Part shown: positions 1-13,323 of the stretch, one piece after another
Position numbering within the stretch: position 1 is the first letter of the stretch
How the letters are laid out: every line of letters starts with the position of its first letter
Assembly: GCF_036324505.1 (NCBI RefSeq)
Contig: NC_086351.1
Coordinates: 4,412,001 to 4,476,000, forward strand
Length of the DNA: 64,000 nucleotides
Direction: 5' to 3'
DNA from: Eleginops maclovinus
Taxonomy: Eukaryota > Chordata > Actinopteri > Perciformes > Eleginopidae
Notes under the pieces: generated by a model
What the model was told of the DNA's origin: nothing
Database searches by the model: none
The model's input: the letters and a program-made list of their open reading frames with translations, nothing else
Program-made: the position numbers and the translations under genes

Positions 1-1082
1 GGGTGTTAAAAAGCAGCAAAAGCTGAACAAAAATGTGAACACCGAGTGAAGAGTTCAGTAAACTGAGAAGAAAATCTAAAATGATGGCCTGAAAATATGC
101 CTTTTTAACATAGAAGCAATACTGAAACCGTCAGGATAAGATTTTAAATGACACCATATTGAAGCGTGAGATAATCGTAATGCCTACCTCACAGTGCTGA
201 GATGTAGACTAAAAGTGTTAACAGAGAGCCGGTAGCATCCCATTTATGCCTTGGATAACCAAGTTTATTGAGTAGATGGTTTAAAAGTGCCCCAGCTTTC
301 TTGTTCACTGGCTTCTCAACATGATAAGCCTTAAGGTCGAAGGCAGGCAGTGGTAAACCGCCCTCACTGATCTGTTTAGGTGGAACAATGAAAATAACTT
401 CTCACATTACTATATTTTAAGAAGCAGGTTTTTTAAGCTGCACATCCTCTGCTCTGACACAAACTCAAAGCAGCCTTGGTCAGAAGCCACAGACTATTGT
501 TCCTGATAATGGTACAGTTTTGAAACATTTGATGTCACATGGGCTAAAAACTCACATTACCTCGAGTCCCAAAGCAATGGTGTTGCTGAGAAATCCGTGG
601 TGATTGTGAAATTGGTCACGTTAAAAGGCCAAAGTGGATAAGAGAGACTGAGATTTAGCTTTTAAGGTGCTTTGTATATTTAAATGTAAAGTTTGTGTAA
701 TTACTTACTCCTAAAAATATTTGAATATATATAAATTCCTTGTATGTGTAAACGTACCTGGCAATAAACTTGATTCTGATTGTGATAAGGTGAGATGTTC
801 TTTTAGTAGTCCCAGTGTTTGATCACAATTTGGGAAATTATTTTGGTACAGAACGAGCAGTTCAGAACCAATTAAAAATTAGAAGGAAAAATATTATATC
901 AAATATAAACAATATAAATATTCTGGATCATTAACATTTTCTAAAAAAAAGTCTAAAATACAGCAGTTAGTAGCAGGAAGATGTGCTGACACTACAGGAG
1001 CATAGACATACTATAAGCTATAAGGGGGATCATTTTGTTTGAATTAGAAATTATACTACAGATATAGCTATATAAATATATA
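1..1082. other. Intergenic, no gene seen
   Basis: AT-rich sequence with no supportable coding region. Near 745-790 it holds a stretch ending in repeated 'attctgat' units after 'aataaacttg', which looks like the 3' tail of an old LINE; a similar tail lies near 42650-42700. The last 8 bases (1075-1082, aatatata) are the left target-site duplication of the adjacent hAT element. Confidence 0.5.
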
Positions 1083-1909
1083 CAGGGTGCGATTTGTAGG
1101 GGGGGATGGTGAGGATTTCCCCCCCTCTGGTTTTCCTATCCCTACCTCTGCTAAATTATTTTGATCTCCGGTGGGGACAAGGATTTCCCCCCCTTGATAG
1201 CGATGAATGCAACTTAACTGCTAGCCTACTTAAACTCTTGAAATCTAACGATCTTCAGTGTCTTTACATCAGAGTAGGCTATTCAGCAGCCTTCTGGCAG
1301 ACGGTGCATATTTCTGAACGTCATCGAACACAAAAACATTGTAACATTTTTGTGCGGGAACTTCGCAGGAAAAACAGCGCTGAACCAAACATGAAACGCG
1401 TTCAGAGCAGCATATCATCTTACTGTACAGGACCCATTTGCAGAATTGTGGATAGAAGAGGGCCGAAATGCTGCAGACAATGCCCCGATAGGAAAAACGA
1501 AAAAGCCACCACAAATTTGTCACCAGAGCCGACTGTTTACTTTGTCTAGTTTTCCAGACCTGTCCCTGAGTGTTGACAGCACGTTGTGCTATTTAGTGAA
1601 TTATTTTGAGTGTTTGATTTAAGTTAATTGGAGGGTCTTTTCATGGAGAGCATTGATGCTGTTCTATGGTGCTTTCTGCCTGTTAGTGCGTACGCATGTT
1701 TTTGTGACGTTGAATAGAAATCCATGTCTGGGTTATTAAAAGTTTTGCCATGTTGTGATGGGGACTAATCCACGGACCCGAAAAAAGGGCCTGTCTACTT
1801 TTTGCGTTTTTTTCTCCCTAGTTATGCAAGTTAAAAGTCCAATGTTCTTGTCTATGAATAAATTAAAAAAAACATCCCCCCCTCTGTTTTTTTGTCAAAT
1901 CGCACCCTG
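1083..1909. mobile_element. Non-autonomous or degenerate hAT-superfamily DNA transposon, 827 bp
   Basis: The element begins CAGGGTGCGATTTG and ends with the inverted copy CAAATCGCACCCTG. It is flanked by a perfect 8-bp duplication, aatatata, at 1075-1082 and 1910-1917. An 8-bp duplication with CAGGG ends is the hallmark of hAT transposons. Poly-G and poly-C runs lie just inside both ends. It carries one open frame (1106-1549) but no visible catalytic transposase domain, so it should need a partner element to move. The ends and duplication are read directly; the superfamily assignment rests on them. Confidence 0.85.
1106..1549 (+). CDS. Possible N-terminal transposase exon inside the hAT element (hypothetical, up to 147 aa)
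   Basis: This is a 147-codon open frame starting about 20 bp inside the hAT left end. An internal methionine near residue 95 begins MKRVQSSISSYC, which resembles the short N-terminal 'MKR-x-Q-S-x' stretch of some hAT transposases that precedes the zinc-finger domain. No BED zinc finger, RNase H-like core or dimerisation domain follows. It may be the first coding exon left after internal deletion of an autonomous element, or a chance frame. It lies wholly within the element, so it is not a host gene. Confidence 0.3.
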   Translation: MVRISPPLVFLSLPLLNYFDLRWGQGFPPLDSDECNLTASLLKLLKSNDLQCLYIRVGYSAAFWQTVHISERHRTQKHCNIFVRELRRKNSAEPNMKRVQSSISSYCTGPICRIVDRRGPKCCRQCPDRKNEKATTNLSPEPTVYFV

Positions 1910-1917
1910 AATATATA

Positions 1918-3074
<1,157 letters not shown>

Positions 3075-3252
3075 CTTCTAGAATTTTTTTTGGCAACCAC
3101 TGCCTTTTAATACAGTGACAGTGCAGGTCAGAAACAGGGAGACAGAGGGGAAGATGCGCGGCAAAGGGACCCAGGCCGGATTCAAACCCGGGTCCACCGC
3201 ATGGGGATCAAGCCCCAGTATATGGCCGCCTGCTCTACCCACTGAGCCATAC
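3075..3252 (-). mobile_element. tRNA-derived SINE
   Basis: Read on the minus strand from about 3250, it opens with an RNA polymerase III A-box-like stretch (TGGCTCAGTGGGTAGAGC). About 45 bp later comes a B box (GGGTTTGAATCC), then a unique body (tctgtctccctgtttctgacctg) and an A-rich 3' end at about 3080. This is the layout of a tRNA-derived SINE. A related tail is found in the SINE at 39412-39553. Target-site duplications were not clear here. Confidence 0.7.
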
Positions 3253-3685
3253 GATGTTGGTAAATTCACAAATCCAATTTTGCTTATTTAGAGTAAATGA
3301 AAAGTCAGTGTTCTTTATTTCCTTGGCCATGTTTTCTCAGGAGTATTGCATGAACAAAATGTCACTATGGTATGTCATTTAATTTGCAGTGTTCAGTAAA
3401 GAAGTTGAGGAATACCTGAATTAATCACTGCCCATGTCTCTGTTTTTTTAAACACATATATATGTAATTCATATTAAAGAATAATAAAGTCACAAAACAA
3501 CAATTCAGTCGTATTAACAGTCAGTTACTCTTAACTTTGAAACCTTTTCTAGTTATTTAGGAAATGCTGTACCTAGGTCATGTCAATGTTGATTTAATTG
3601 AAATGTTGTCCAAACCAAGGTAAGCCAATTTCCAAATATTCCACTTCTTTGCCATTTTAAAATAAGTTTTAATGTAAAAATCTTT

Positions 3686-4316
3686 CTATCCTCTCATCTT
3701 CTGCTCTCGAGCCATCTGACACAGTCCACATAAAGGCAGGCAGCCCATGATAACCCAGTCGTCACACACAGAGCCCTGGGAAGAAACAAAAGAACAGTAA
3801 ACTAAAGATAAATATCTATTTTCTCATCCAAAAAACTAAATAGTGATTCAGCTCATTGATATATTTTTAACTGCCCAGATTTCACAGTTACAGCATCATC
3901 TCTGCAGTACAAAATCATCTGTGCCGTTGCTTTTTAAAGGTTAAATGTGTGCTCAGACTTACATCGATGTGGTATTTGTCGCGGATGCTGGTCCTCAGAG
4001 CGATCATGGCCCCTGGGAGGCAGGGCAGGCAGCAGCTCTCCCCGTGGTCCTGAGCCACCTGGCAGCCCAGGATACAGGGGACGAACGTTGCACAAAGACC
4101 TAGAGGTGAGAGACGTGTCATCAATTTGGTATTTATTTCATAGTGTTGGTTAATTTCGTTTTGCTGTTACACACACACAGGTAAACACTCACAGATGCCA
4201 CAGTCTTCACAGCAGTCGCACACGTTTGAACTCCAGTCTGAAGATCCGGACGACACCGTGTACTGAGTGACGGAGACCTGAGGCTGCGTGCTGATCACAT
4301 TTGACTGGAACGCCAT
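3686..4316 (-). CDS. PLAC8/cornifelin-family cysteine-rich protein (116 aa, three coding exons)
   Basis: Coding exons on the minus strand are 4316-4193, 4099-3963 and 3775-3686; the first two total 261 nt and the last 90 nt including the stop. All junctions are GT-AG. The product starts MAFQSNVIS, has a polar N-terminus of about 30 residues, then the Cys-rich PLAC8 core (CDCCEDCGICLCATFVPC, CCLPCLPG, and VCDDWVIMGCLPLCGLCQ near the C-terminus). Length and Cys pattern match placenta-specific 8 / cornifelin homologues, small membrane-associated proteins whose biochemical role is not settled. A splice acceptor lies 2 nt upstream of the ATG, so an untranslated first exon is expected (see 4624-4726). 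The gene is complete. Which fish plac8 paralogue it is cannot be decided from the sequence alone. Confidence 0.9.
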
Positions 4317-4623
4317 TACTGTAAGTAGAAACAGAACTATAAAATGTAAAAACAGATGATATTGTTCTATCGTAAAACAATAATAACATTTTTTAGCCAT
4401 ATCAAATATCTTGCTCCATGTTCCGTCCTGTGCCATCAATGCTTCTTCATTCCAATTAGAGCCAATTCAAGCTTATCCCATTAGTGTTGACACAAAAGGA
4501 GGCATTTAATCAGCAGAATAAGTTACTGAAATTAATCTGAATAAAAATCCTGCAGACTCTTCCATGTAGCAAGAATGGAAAACCTTGTTTTTTGAGGAAA
4601 CACAGCTTCAAATCGCATCTCAC

Positions 4624-4726
4624 CTCCTGAGGTTGGTAGATTGACTGAAAAGGTGGTCTTACAGTGAGACGGGTCACAGGCTCAATCCAATAACAGGAGG
4701 TCAAATGCATGGCTGCAGATCTTATA
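4624..4726 (-). promoter_or_regulatory. Candidate 5' UTR exon and TATA box of the PLAC8-like gene
   Basis: On the minus strand a TATAAG box (4726-4721) is followed about 30 bp later by the expected start site near 4690. A good donor (CAGGAG|GTGAGA) has its last exon base at 4624. This exon would splice to the acceptor just before the start codon at 4316. Both sites are visible; their use is inferred. Confidence 0.5.
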
Positions 4727-7700
4727 CCCAGTGTGACATCACGCTTACACCGTAGCCCAGTTTCAGTGCTGATACAAAATGACAAGCAATGACCATTTGG
4801 GCAGGTGCAAACACCTTGTAAACACAAAAGTGTTTGGCTTTGGGGCGTATCATCTTTCAAAAGGGTGAGACGACCAGCGTGCCGTGATTGAAGAACAAAG
4901 TGGGCATGGAGAGCATATTTGTATTATAGCAAATTATAGACTAGCTTCTACCTTTTAGTGCAGGTGTGGTGTGTGTACACACTGTGGGCTGAAGTTTGAA
5001 TGGGAAAATAATAAAAACGAGCTCAAACAAAGGTTGTTTGAGCTCTTGCACTTCAATTAGTCTTTTAGTTATGGTACAGGTTCTCAATGGTTCTCAATGT
5101 TTAGCATACATCGCCTATTTGAACTGCTTATATAAGTATCCTCTTTCAATTCCTTTTAGCCATAAGAAATAAGAAACAATAATTCAGTCAGTGTGGGGTT
5201 ACAACTTCACAAGACAAAAGCAAAGTCAAGAGTATAAAAGTGTTTATAAAGACAAATGAAACATAACTTAAATTGAAAAACATTATACTGGTCACATTTT
5301 TTAAACATATCCCGCTGCTAAAAACAGACACGCGATCCTTAACAGCACAAAAGAAACTACTCAATATTGTTTCATCACTTAAAACTATATGACTTTTACT
5401 GCTTTTAGAAGAGAAGCTTTTTTACATAAAATGATTTCAAACTGAAAACTTGTTTCACAAATACCCTCAGTGTAAATGAGCCATTAGTGAAGTCATCAAA
5501 ACTCTTTACATAGCACTTCCCAATAAATCTGCGTTTGATTATTATAGAGTTTTTTATGTGATGTCTGAGAGGGATTGAGACCAACCCACACATGATTTAC
5601 GTGTGGTAAGGATAATGTCCATTCATTTGTCTGTAAACGACTGGGAACAGCAGCTCTTCAGCTCTCTCTGTTGGTCAGTAGTTTGTAAGAAAATGCCCCC
5701 ACCCTTTACAAACTAGGATTACATATTTTATACATAGCTAATACATAACAGCATTCTAAAACATAACTTTGTTTGATCTGTTAACAATCTTTAATAGGTA
5801 TTTATCCACCTTTTAAACTTCCACTTCTAAACACGTTTTCCCTTCTTCTCTTAACACACGCATCAGTGGAGTATGTGAGACTCCAAACAATAAGCAAGTG
5901 AAGCCAATGTACGCAACTCGCGTGGTTTAACCATAGAAGCAACATTTAACCTTTTGTTTATTTCTTTGTAATATGATATCTGTAATATATAATGTCATCA
6001 TGTATCATTTATTGGAAGGCTTGATGATTATGAGTTGGTAAAAGCAATAACAGACAGTCATAACTCCAAAGTTTTTATGAGCATTTCTTGCATCTCACAT
6101 TTTGGAGCTTTTTCAGGAAACTGTAAGATTTCTTTCTTTTTTTTAACTCTTTAATTACTGCACAGATCAAGTTCCACCCTTAAGTAGGTTAGGGAGGTGT
6201 GGCCTTAAATCGCATTGAAGCTGGAAAGAAACATGAACTCTTGTAAATTATACTCGGATTATAGAAAAACCTGCCAGGACAAGACAGAGCAAATAAAAAC
6301 ACAGATATTTTTCCAACAATACATGTAACCAACCCCCTACCCTCACTATGGCATCCGATAACAAAGTAAATATCCCATAAATGTATTTAGTTGCATACTC
6401 CTAATGCTTGAAAATAAACGAGAATTCAATTGCAGCTCGGAAAATCCAGACTACGCTTAAAGATATTTGGAAACAGGATCATTTCCTAATGTGTCCACTA
6501 CAGAGCACTAGCTGCTTATTATGCATCTTGGTCATCTTGTTGTTTAAGTATCACTAGTTTAAAATATACAAACAAGTCTAAATCTGGGGGATCTGTATCT
6601 AGAATATAAGATTGTGAAATACATTTAGTCTTTTGAAATGACTTTAAGTAGTTTGCACGGGTTGAGCTGCGCATTCAAGTGGAACAAGCTCATAAATAAA
6701 GATCTTTATTCCTCATTGTGCTCAGAACAAAAACCAAACTGTTTAGGGACTCTTCAGCAATGTGCAGTATAACAAACAAGTAAAAAAGAAGCCAGTAAAA
6801 CTGTTTAGCAGCAGAAGAAAAAAAAGATAAGACTTAAAAATGAATAAAATTAGGCTGACAAAGGATGGCTTGTTACACACCCAAAAAACCCAGACAGGAT
6901 TGTCTTGTTTCTTTTTTGTATGTGGTTCGTATTGGCACTCCAAACACACAAATGTATTGTGCGAGGACAAACACTGACAAAGGGAGCTTTTCATAACATG
7001 TGCACTGTAAAACAAACGGCCCTTTGCCAACAGAAAAGTGTACATTTTGCAGATGAAGTAATGACTAAACTGATTTTATACATATCAATATACAGTATAT
7101 GCTCCTGTTGCCCTGCACCGCTTGTCACACAAACAAGTGGATAGAAGGAAGCAAAACTATCAACAAGGTTAAGACACACCAGAAGACCCTCAGTACAGAC
7201 AGATTAAACCACAAGAGTGTTCAGTTCCTCACACATTTGAAGTGTTTTTGAAAAGATGTCCTACAATTATTCTGACGTTGGGGGTTTTGCCCATTTGTCC
7301 ATTCTGTCTGTCTCTGGTCTGGTTTGTGGAAATAAGACGAAAGGGGCTTTCTGACTCATGGCTGCCCTTTGTCTTTCAACCAGCTCTAAAGTGCTTCTGA
7401 GCTGTGTGTGTTTGATGTAAAAAAAAAACAAGTTAACTGATTTTCAATAACACTTTCAAACTCTGAGAACATAGATAGTTTCGGTGGATGTTTTTACCTC
7501 CACGATGTTGAATATCTGACATCTGCAGGATGGTTCCAAATCGCTATCACAATATGATTTAAACTGTATGATAAAAGTGTTTTTTCCCTTTACAGAGAGG
7601 TGCAGTCTTTCAGATTTTGGTATCAGTCTTTGAGTTTCAAGAGCACAAACATGTTTTCCCCAAAGAGTCAGTAATTTTTACCTACATAGATGAAAAGATT

Positions 7701-8486
7701 ACTCCAGTTGTAGTAGGGTGTGTCATACAGTAGATAGTATCCAGGATGTCCTGCATCACCCACTTTGCTTCCTTTAAAGCATATTCTGAACAACCTCTGA
7801 GAAGGTAAGAACTCTCTTCGATCATTTGGTATCTACTAAATAGGAAAATAGCACTCAGCTTTGCAAAAGTGGAGTTTTTTCCATTTTTGACCTTTTTCTA
7901 CATTTGTGACGACCGACGGATACTAGTTACTACTAGTCTTTTTACCCAGCTATTCCAACAGGTGATTGCAATGTTTAATATCTCAAAGCACGTTAAACAT
8001 AAAGAACATGGCGAGTGTAGACTGACATTTCTGCCAACCAAGCACTTTCACTTCTCCATTGGTGTGCTATTGTTTTGAGAAAAAAATCTCGAAGGTCAAA
8101 TTCCCATAAATTGAGTTCCCTTCCAACATGACGTTATGCAAGAAGTGTAAAAGATAAAACGCATAAAGGGGTCTGCAGTAGATAAAGTATGAGATAGAAA
8201 ACAGCGTATTTTTCCATATTGACGACAGCAGTCATGACTGACTGTGTGTCTGATGGAGCTTTAGAGCTGGCTGCAGACAGATGTTCAAAAGATGAATCAC
8301 AATTTCCCCGACACACTCATCTATTACTACTATGTTTGCATCTCTCTAAAGATTCAGTTCCTGAAATTACTTCTTCTTTCTGATCCTCCTTTATCTAAAG
8401 TTTGGGACAAAAAAGGCTGTTTACTCATTGTGTTTATGAGTGTCTCTGTTGGAGGGTTTCAGGCTGCAGGCTTCAGTTCTACAAAC
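4727..8486. other. Gene-poor interval between PLAC8-like and first CXCR gene
   Basis: AT-rich sequence of about 3.7 kb with only short, unconserved-looking open frames on either strand. I see no exon set, tRNA or clear transposon ends here. It presumably holds upstream regulatory DNA for both divergently oriented neighbours. Confidence 0.4.
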
Positions 8487-10949
8487 ATGGGAGAATTCTC
8501 AACGACCACAGAGGATTATTGGGTGAGTGGATACCATTTGTCAGCAGGAGACACAACGTGCCTCTGTTAGCACTTTATTTTCTCGCAGACACTCGCATGT
8601 TTTGCAGTATCTGAAAGACTTAAGATGAAATAGTTTATTGTCATACTGCATGCACAACAGATACAGCGTAGTTGAAATATGGAAGGTGGACTGCTACTTG
8701 GAGAGGTCCCAGTTCACCTCCTAGGCCCTGCTGTGGTGCCCTTGAGCAAGGCACCGGACACCTCAAATCCCCCCCTCCCCATTGCTCCCCGGGCGCTGCA
8801 CAATAGCTGCCCACTGCTCCCAGTACTAGGATGGGTTAAATGCAGAGGACCAATTTCACTGTGTGCTCTGCTGTGTGCATGTATGTGACAAATAAAGAGG
8901 GTTTCATCCTCCGATTCTATCTATCTATCTAGTTTTTGGAGGTTATCATTTTTAATCCTAGGCTTTTCCAACAATGCAACATACAGACTACACAAAGGCA
9001 TAAAAAGAAATAAAATAATGCAAGAACAAAATATTGCAAGAACATAGATAGTGTAGTAATAAATTCAGGAATAAGTATAGAAAATTATAAAACAGAATGT
9101 AAGAAAAAAACCAAAGCTGTACAACTTTTCTCCCTGAGGGCCACATACATACAAACATAGAAGGTCTGGGCCCTTCATTAGAGGTGAGGTATATGGCCTC
9201 ATCAGTTAAGTTATAAGTTAGCAAAATTAATCAAATGTAGGTAAATGTTTCTTTATACTTGAATATGCTTTAAGAAACATCTCAGCTCTCCGTAGGATTT
9301 CAGTTATGTAGTTGGCAGCTCATTTCTTAAAACAGGAGCCTCAGATTGCTGAAAATAAGGGGGAAGTTATTTATGCAAATCAGTTATTGGGCTATGATTT
9401 GTTTGAAACATTTTTCAACTTTAATTGACTCAATTTATTTGAAAATCGGTCTTATTAACGCAAAGCACAAGTTTCAGGTGTGGACACATTCCATTATACT
9501 TTTAGCATTTGCTGAGGGCCAATTAAAAGGGGGCCGCGGGCCGTAGTTTGGACACCCCTGCTGTACCGTGAAATGAAGGAAAAACGTATTCTGTAATGAC
9601 TAAAAACCTGTATACATAAATGATATGTATAAATAAATAAAGTATGAACAGGTGCATCAATTGTTTTTATTGAAATCTTGGAAATCTCATGACTCATGAC
9701 TTTTTATCTCAGTGCTGCCCTTACTTAAATAAGAAGAATACTGTTACTGGTGGCAGCATAATCGTTCTGTGAAATGCTGAGCAGATTTGACTGTTATTTA
9801 ATAAATTAATTGTTACAATAATTTGACAAAGCTCTTCCTCTCTCTTGTCAACAGATCTATGAACATGACAATTCAACCTGGTCCCCCGAAACAGGCCATA
9901 TTTATGCCCCGTGCTATCAGGAGGACATCTATAGTTTTGGACAGAGGTACTCTCCAGTCGTCTACATCCTGGTGTTCCTCATGGCTTTGGTGGGCAACGT
10001 GCTGGTGCTGTGTGTGATCCGGCGCTATCGAAACTCTCAGAGTGGTGGAGCCTGCGCCTTCTCTCTGACCGACACCTTCCTGCTTCACCTGGCCATCTCC
10101 GACCTGCTGCTGGCCTTCACCCTGCCCCTTTTCGCAGTGCAGTGGGCTCACAAGTGGGTGTTCGGCCTGGCTGCTTGCAAGATCTCCGGCGCCCTCTTCT
10201 CCCTGAACCGCTACAGTGGCATCCTCTTCCTGGCCTGCATCAGCTTCGACCGGTACCTGGCCATCGTCCATGCTGTCAGCTCCGGCTGGAAACGCAACAC
10301 TTGCCATGCACAGATTGCATGTGCCCTCATCTGGGTGGTGTGTCTGGGCCTGAGTGGAATAGAGATCAACTTCAAACAGGTGGTGGAGGTGAACACTGCG
10401 GGAAATGAGAAGACGTTGCTGTGCCAGGTGTGGTTCATTGAGAACAGCACCCAGTGGCAGGTGGGGCTGCAGCTGGTAAGCCTGGTGCTTGGTTTTGGTC
10501 TCCCTCTGTTGATCATGCTCTACTGCTACATCCGCATCTTCAGGTCTCTCTGCAATGCCACTCGACGCCAAAAACGCAAGTCCCTCAGCCTCATCGTCTC
10601 CTTAGTGTCGGTGTTTGTCATCTGCTGGGCGCCGTACAATTGCTTCCAGCTGGCTGACACTCTGCACCGGCTGGGCGTGGTTGCTGGAGGATGCCAGTTT
10701 GGCCATGTGGTGGACATGGGGAGTCTGATCTCTGAGAGCGTGGGGCTGTCGCACTGCGCCCTGAACCCTCTGCTGTATGGCTTCGTGGGGGTGAAGTTCA
10801 GGAGGGAGTTGGCCAGGATGTGCAAGGGGCTGCTGGGACAGAGAGGCTTCCTGGGGATGGAGGGATGGAGGGAGAGGAGGCTCAGGAGAACCACAGGGTC
10901 ATTCAGCTCTGCAGAAAGCGAACACACCTCCTTCTCTGTCATGGTGTGA
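8487..10949 (+). CDS. CXC chemokine receptor, CXCR3/CXCR5-like (376 aa, canonical GPCR motifs)
   Basis: Exons are 8487-8522 (12 codons, MGEFSTTTEDYW, donor GTGAGT) and 9855-10949 (after ...caacag), joined in phase 0. The product is a class A seven-transmembrane chemokine receptor at the plasma membrane of leukocytes. Visible features: acidic/Tyr N-terminus with Cys (YAPCYQED), DRYLAIV at D144-Y146, CWAPYN in TM6, NPLLY at N316, an extracellular loop 3 Cys (GGCQFG) that can pair with the N-terminal Cys, and a Ser-rich tail ending SFSVMV. All signalling motifs are intact. Unlike the two neighbouring receptors it has no intron in TM3, and its TM5-TM7 also resemble CXCR5/CXCR1-2. Its place in the cluster suggests the fish cxcr3.1 type, but the exact orthologue is uncertain. 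Confidence 0.88.
8625..8675 (+). repeat. Fragment of interspersed repeat A ('ttattgtcatatgcac' family)
   Basis: About 50 bp matching the start of the element at 24000-24206 (agtttattgtcat...acaacagatacagcgtag). Further copies start near 13785 and, more diverged, near 53567. The continuation after 8936 may be the rest of this copy, split by the insertion at 8679-8935. Confidence 0.55.
8679..8935 (+). mobile_element. 3' end of a fish LINE or LINE-tailed SINE
   Basis: It contains 'ggccctgctgtggtgccc', 'ttgagcaaggcacc' and 'attgctccccgggcgctgc', a stretch I recognise as common at the 3' end of L2-like fish LINEs and their SINEs. It ends in an 'aaataaag...' stretch and a short (CTAT)n tail. The open frame at 8679-8888 lies inside it and is not a gene. 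Confidence 0.6.
9130..9560 (-). mobile_element. hAT-like repeat, copy 1 (one terminus visible)
   Basis: The right end on the plus strand reads AGTTTGGACACCCCTG. On the minus strand this is CAGGGGTGTCCAAACT, the terminal repeat of a widespread vertebrate hAT family. The body closely matches 33125-33601, sharing for example 'cagctctccgtagg', 'gtttggacacccctg' and 'ttgctgagggcca'. The opposite terminus is not visible, so the copy is truncated. Confidence 0.6.
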
Positions 10950-11485
10950 TATACAGCAACATGTGTATAAGAAAAAGGACAGAATCATTTTCTTTCAGCT
11001 TACTCAAGACTTTAAAATGTTCTCAGAGGGAAAAGTGATACATTTCTTTGATAAGGTGCATTTATATGTGCAGCTTCCAACTATCATTCACAGCCATTTG
11101 CTTTATGTGTTTCAATAAGACTGATGTTAAATCATTACGAGAGTGTGGACATGCTGTTACTGTCGTTTCACTTTCTGATTTCTCAAATCTTGTGAAACAT
11201 CTGGATTTCTTCAGAACTCTCAAAGTGCACTCATCAGCAGCTAAGATGTAGCTTGTGGTTTGCTTCACGATAGTTACTAGCAGTACGTGCTTCTTATCAG
11301 ATTCTACACTCAGCTAGTTTGTAAACTAAATTAAGGTTCAGTTTATCAAAACTCTGAAAATAGTTGAAAGTTGAAAATCTCATTTCCTGTTTTTTTGTTT
11401 TCCTTCATGATCCATGTGCAGATGTTCCCTCAGTTATGTTCCTTAAAACTTTGCAAAAGAGGAAATGTATACAGATGATTTTTAT

Positions 11486-11491
11486 AATAAA
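11486..11491 (+). terminator. Candidate polyadenylation signal AATAAA
   Basis: This is the first AATAAA I see downstream of the receptor stop codon at 10947-10949, about 540 bp on. Confidence 0.35.
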
Positions 11492-11727
11492 TGTTTTGGG
11501 GATATCCATAACGTGTCGTGTTCATATCTTCATTAACATCTCAGGTTCTTGCTTTAGGGTTACTTTTCATCCAGCACAACATCTGAATGGTCAAATGTAA
11601 GTAACGTAGTGTCTTCTTTACTTCTCTGACATCTACAGTTATTACTCAATGTATGATTACACATTTTTCACATCTTTCACAAGAGGTTTGGAGCCACACG
11701 TTTAATCTTATCAGGGGATTGTATGCA

Positions 11728-11830
11728 GTGGTGCAAAGAACATTTACTTAAGTACTGTATTATTCATCTCAGGTACTTCTACTTTACTTGAGTATGTTCT
11801 TTCTGTTTCAGTTCATACTTGACAACAATT
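11728..11830. repeat. Interspersed repeat B fragment ('acttttacttgagta' family)
   Basis: Contains 'acatttacttaagtactgt' and 'acttctactttacttgagta'. Related copies occur at about 36068-36480, 40950-41010, 42195-42420 and 60330-60610. Confidence 0.6.
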
Positions 11831-13323
11831 CTGAGGGAAAAAGTATACTTTTTACATACATTTATTTTACAGCTTTAGTTAGTAGTTCATTTAGATATTC
11901 AGATTTTTACACACAATGTAAATATTGTGTGTCAAAATCAACATTTGCTGATTTTATTCCATCATAAACACCATGATCAGGATGAAACATGCCTCAGGTT
12001 TTATCTAATGTTCATGATAGGAACACAAACACAACAGCTCCATCTGGTGGAAAGTGGCTCTCTGTGCGGCGCATTGTGTGACTGCTTTGTGTTCAGCACT
12101 CGTTGCCGCAAGTCAGCCACAGAAAGCGGAAACGCGAAATCTGGGTAATTTCCCCTTCAAAATAAAGCTGCAGTTTGCCACAAATGCGTAAACACCATAA
12201 GTAATATAAGAAGTTCCTAATGTCATGTGATTTTAACTATCGAAGTAAATGCTTTGGTTATTTGCTCAACTCATTCTCTTCATTTGTATATGTGGACACT
12301 GCAGCGAATCTGATTCAAAGATTTTATTTTGAAAAAGGTAATAAAGCTACTCGGGTTTTGTTTGGCGGATTGTCAGATTTTGCAACAAGCGAGAAGAGGT
12401 GACACTTGATCAAATAAAACAATCAACGGGAAGTTATTACAGTCAACGTGAGCATCCGGAATTGTATCCATGTTATAGGCTGTAAGATCAAACCGATCCT
12501 CTTAGTGTGTCCATGTTGTAACAACTTCCAGCTGCTGGAGCAACCCGGTGGTGTTGTTTTCGTGGATTCACACTCAAGCCCGTTTTAACTGCGAATTTTT
12601 CTTCCGTTTTTAGTGGTACTTCCATGTTTACTCGACAACAGATTTCGTGCGTTTTTCAACAGAACTTGACCGGCGCTCCACAGCTGCATGAACTGATCCG
12701 CCCTCCCTCCAAAAACAGAGACGGTGGTTGCACATTGTGACCACGGGTGCGAAGAGATACGTGCAAGTAGACACTTGCAAGTAGCTGCGGCAGCTGAATT
12801 CTTTTATGGTACGTAACATTACTTATGTGCAAACCTGTACAACTTAAATAATTGTTTCCTTATAATATATGTGTACTTGTATAACCTGACTGCCTTTATT
12901 ACTTAAAAACTTGTAGCATTTCAGCTTTAGCCAATATTGCAGTATTCATATTGACGTCTGTTTAGTTTCGAAACGGATCTTTGCTTCGGGTTTGTAAGTT
13001 ATTCATGTTTATTTACCTTTAGTTATCTTAGAAAAACTACCGTCACTACTGGTTCCAATGTTTGCATTTCAACCAGAATAAACAGCAACACTTGCCTTTA
13101 GCTCTCAGCCACTGAGTTTAAAATGGCTCCATACATTGTGTCAGTATGATCAAGGGGAACTGTGCTTTCTAAGTTCCAAAACTCCACTATTGCCTCATCC
13201 AGTGACATCATACACCATGTGAGTTTTGTGTGACTTTGGGCAAGTTCAAAAAGCCTCACTATTGGACTTCCCAGCCCTGACACTGGAGAGAGAAAGGGAA
13301 AGGGAAAGAAGAAACAGAAAGAG

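Larger units (their letters stand above)
8523..9854. other. Intron 1 of the first CXC receptor, filled with repeats
   Basis: The intron holds a fragment of the 'tttattgtcatatgcacagcag' repeat (8625-8670), a LINE/SINE 3' segment (8679-8935) and a copy of a hAT-like repeat ending at 9560. The acceptor is a pyrimidine-rich tract ending caacag at 9854. Confidence 0.7.
10950..13323. other. Intergenic between first and second CXC receptors
   Basis: The interval includes the 3' UTR of the upstream receptor, with a candidate AATAAA at 11486-11491. A repeat fragment of the 'tactttacttgagta' family lies at 11728-11830. No further gene is visible; open frames at 11364-11600 and 11927-12148 lack recognisable features. 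Confidence 0.45.

Noticed and set aside
4510..4860. 116-codon minus-strand frame upstream of the PLAC8-like gene
   Set aside because: No recognisable domain. It overlaps the candidate TATA box, leader exon and donor, which explain the region better.
8679..8888. 69-codon plus-strand frame
   Set aside because: It falls inside a common LINE/SINE 3' segment.
9873..10571. 232-codon open frame antisense to the first CXC receptor
   Set aside because: It mirrors the receptor's coding exon in another frame, lacks any domain and has no promoter or splice context. It is a codon-bias shadow.
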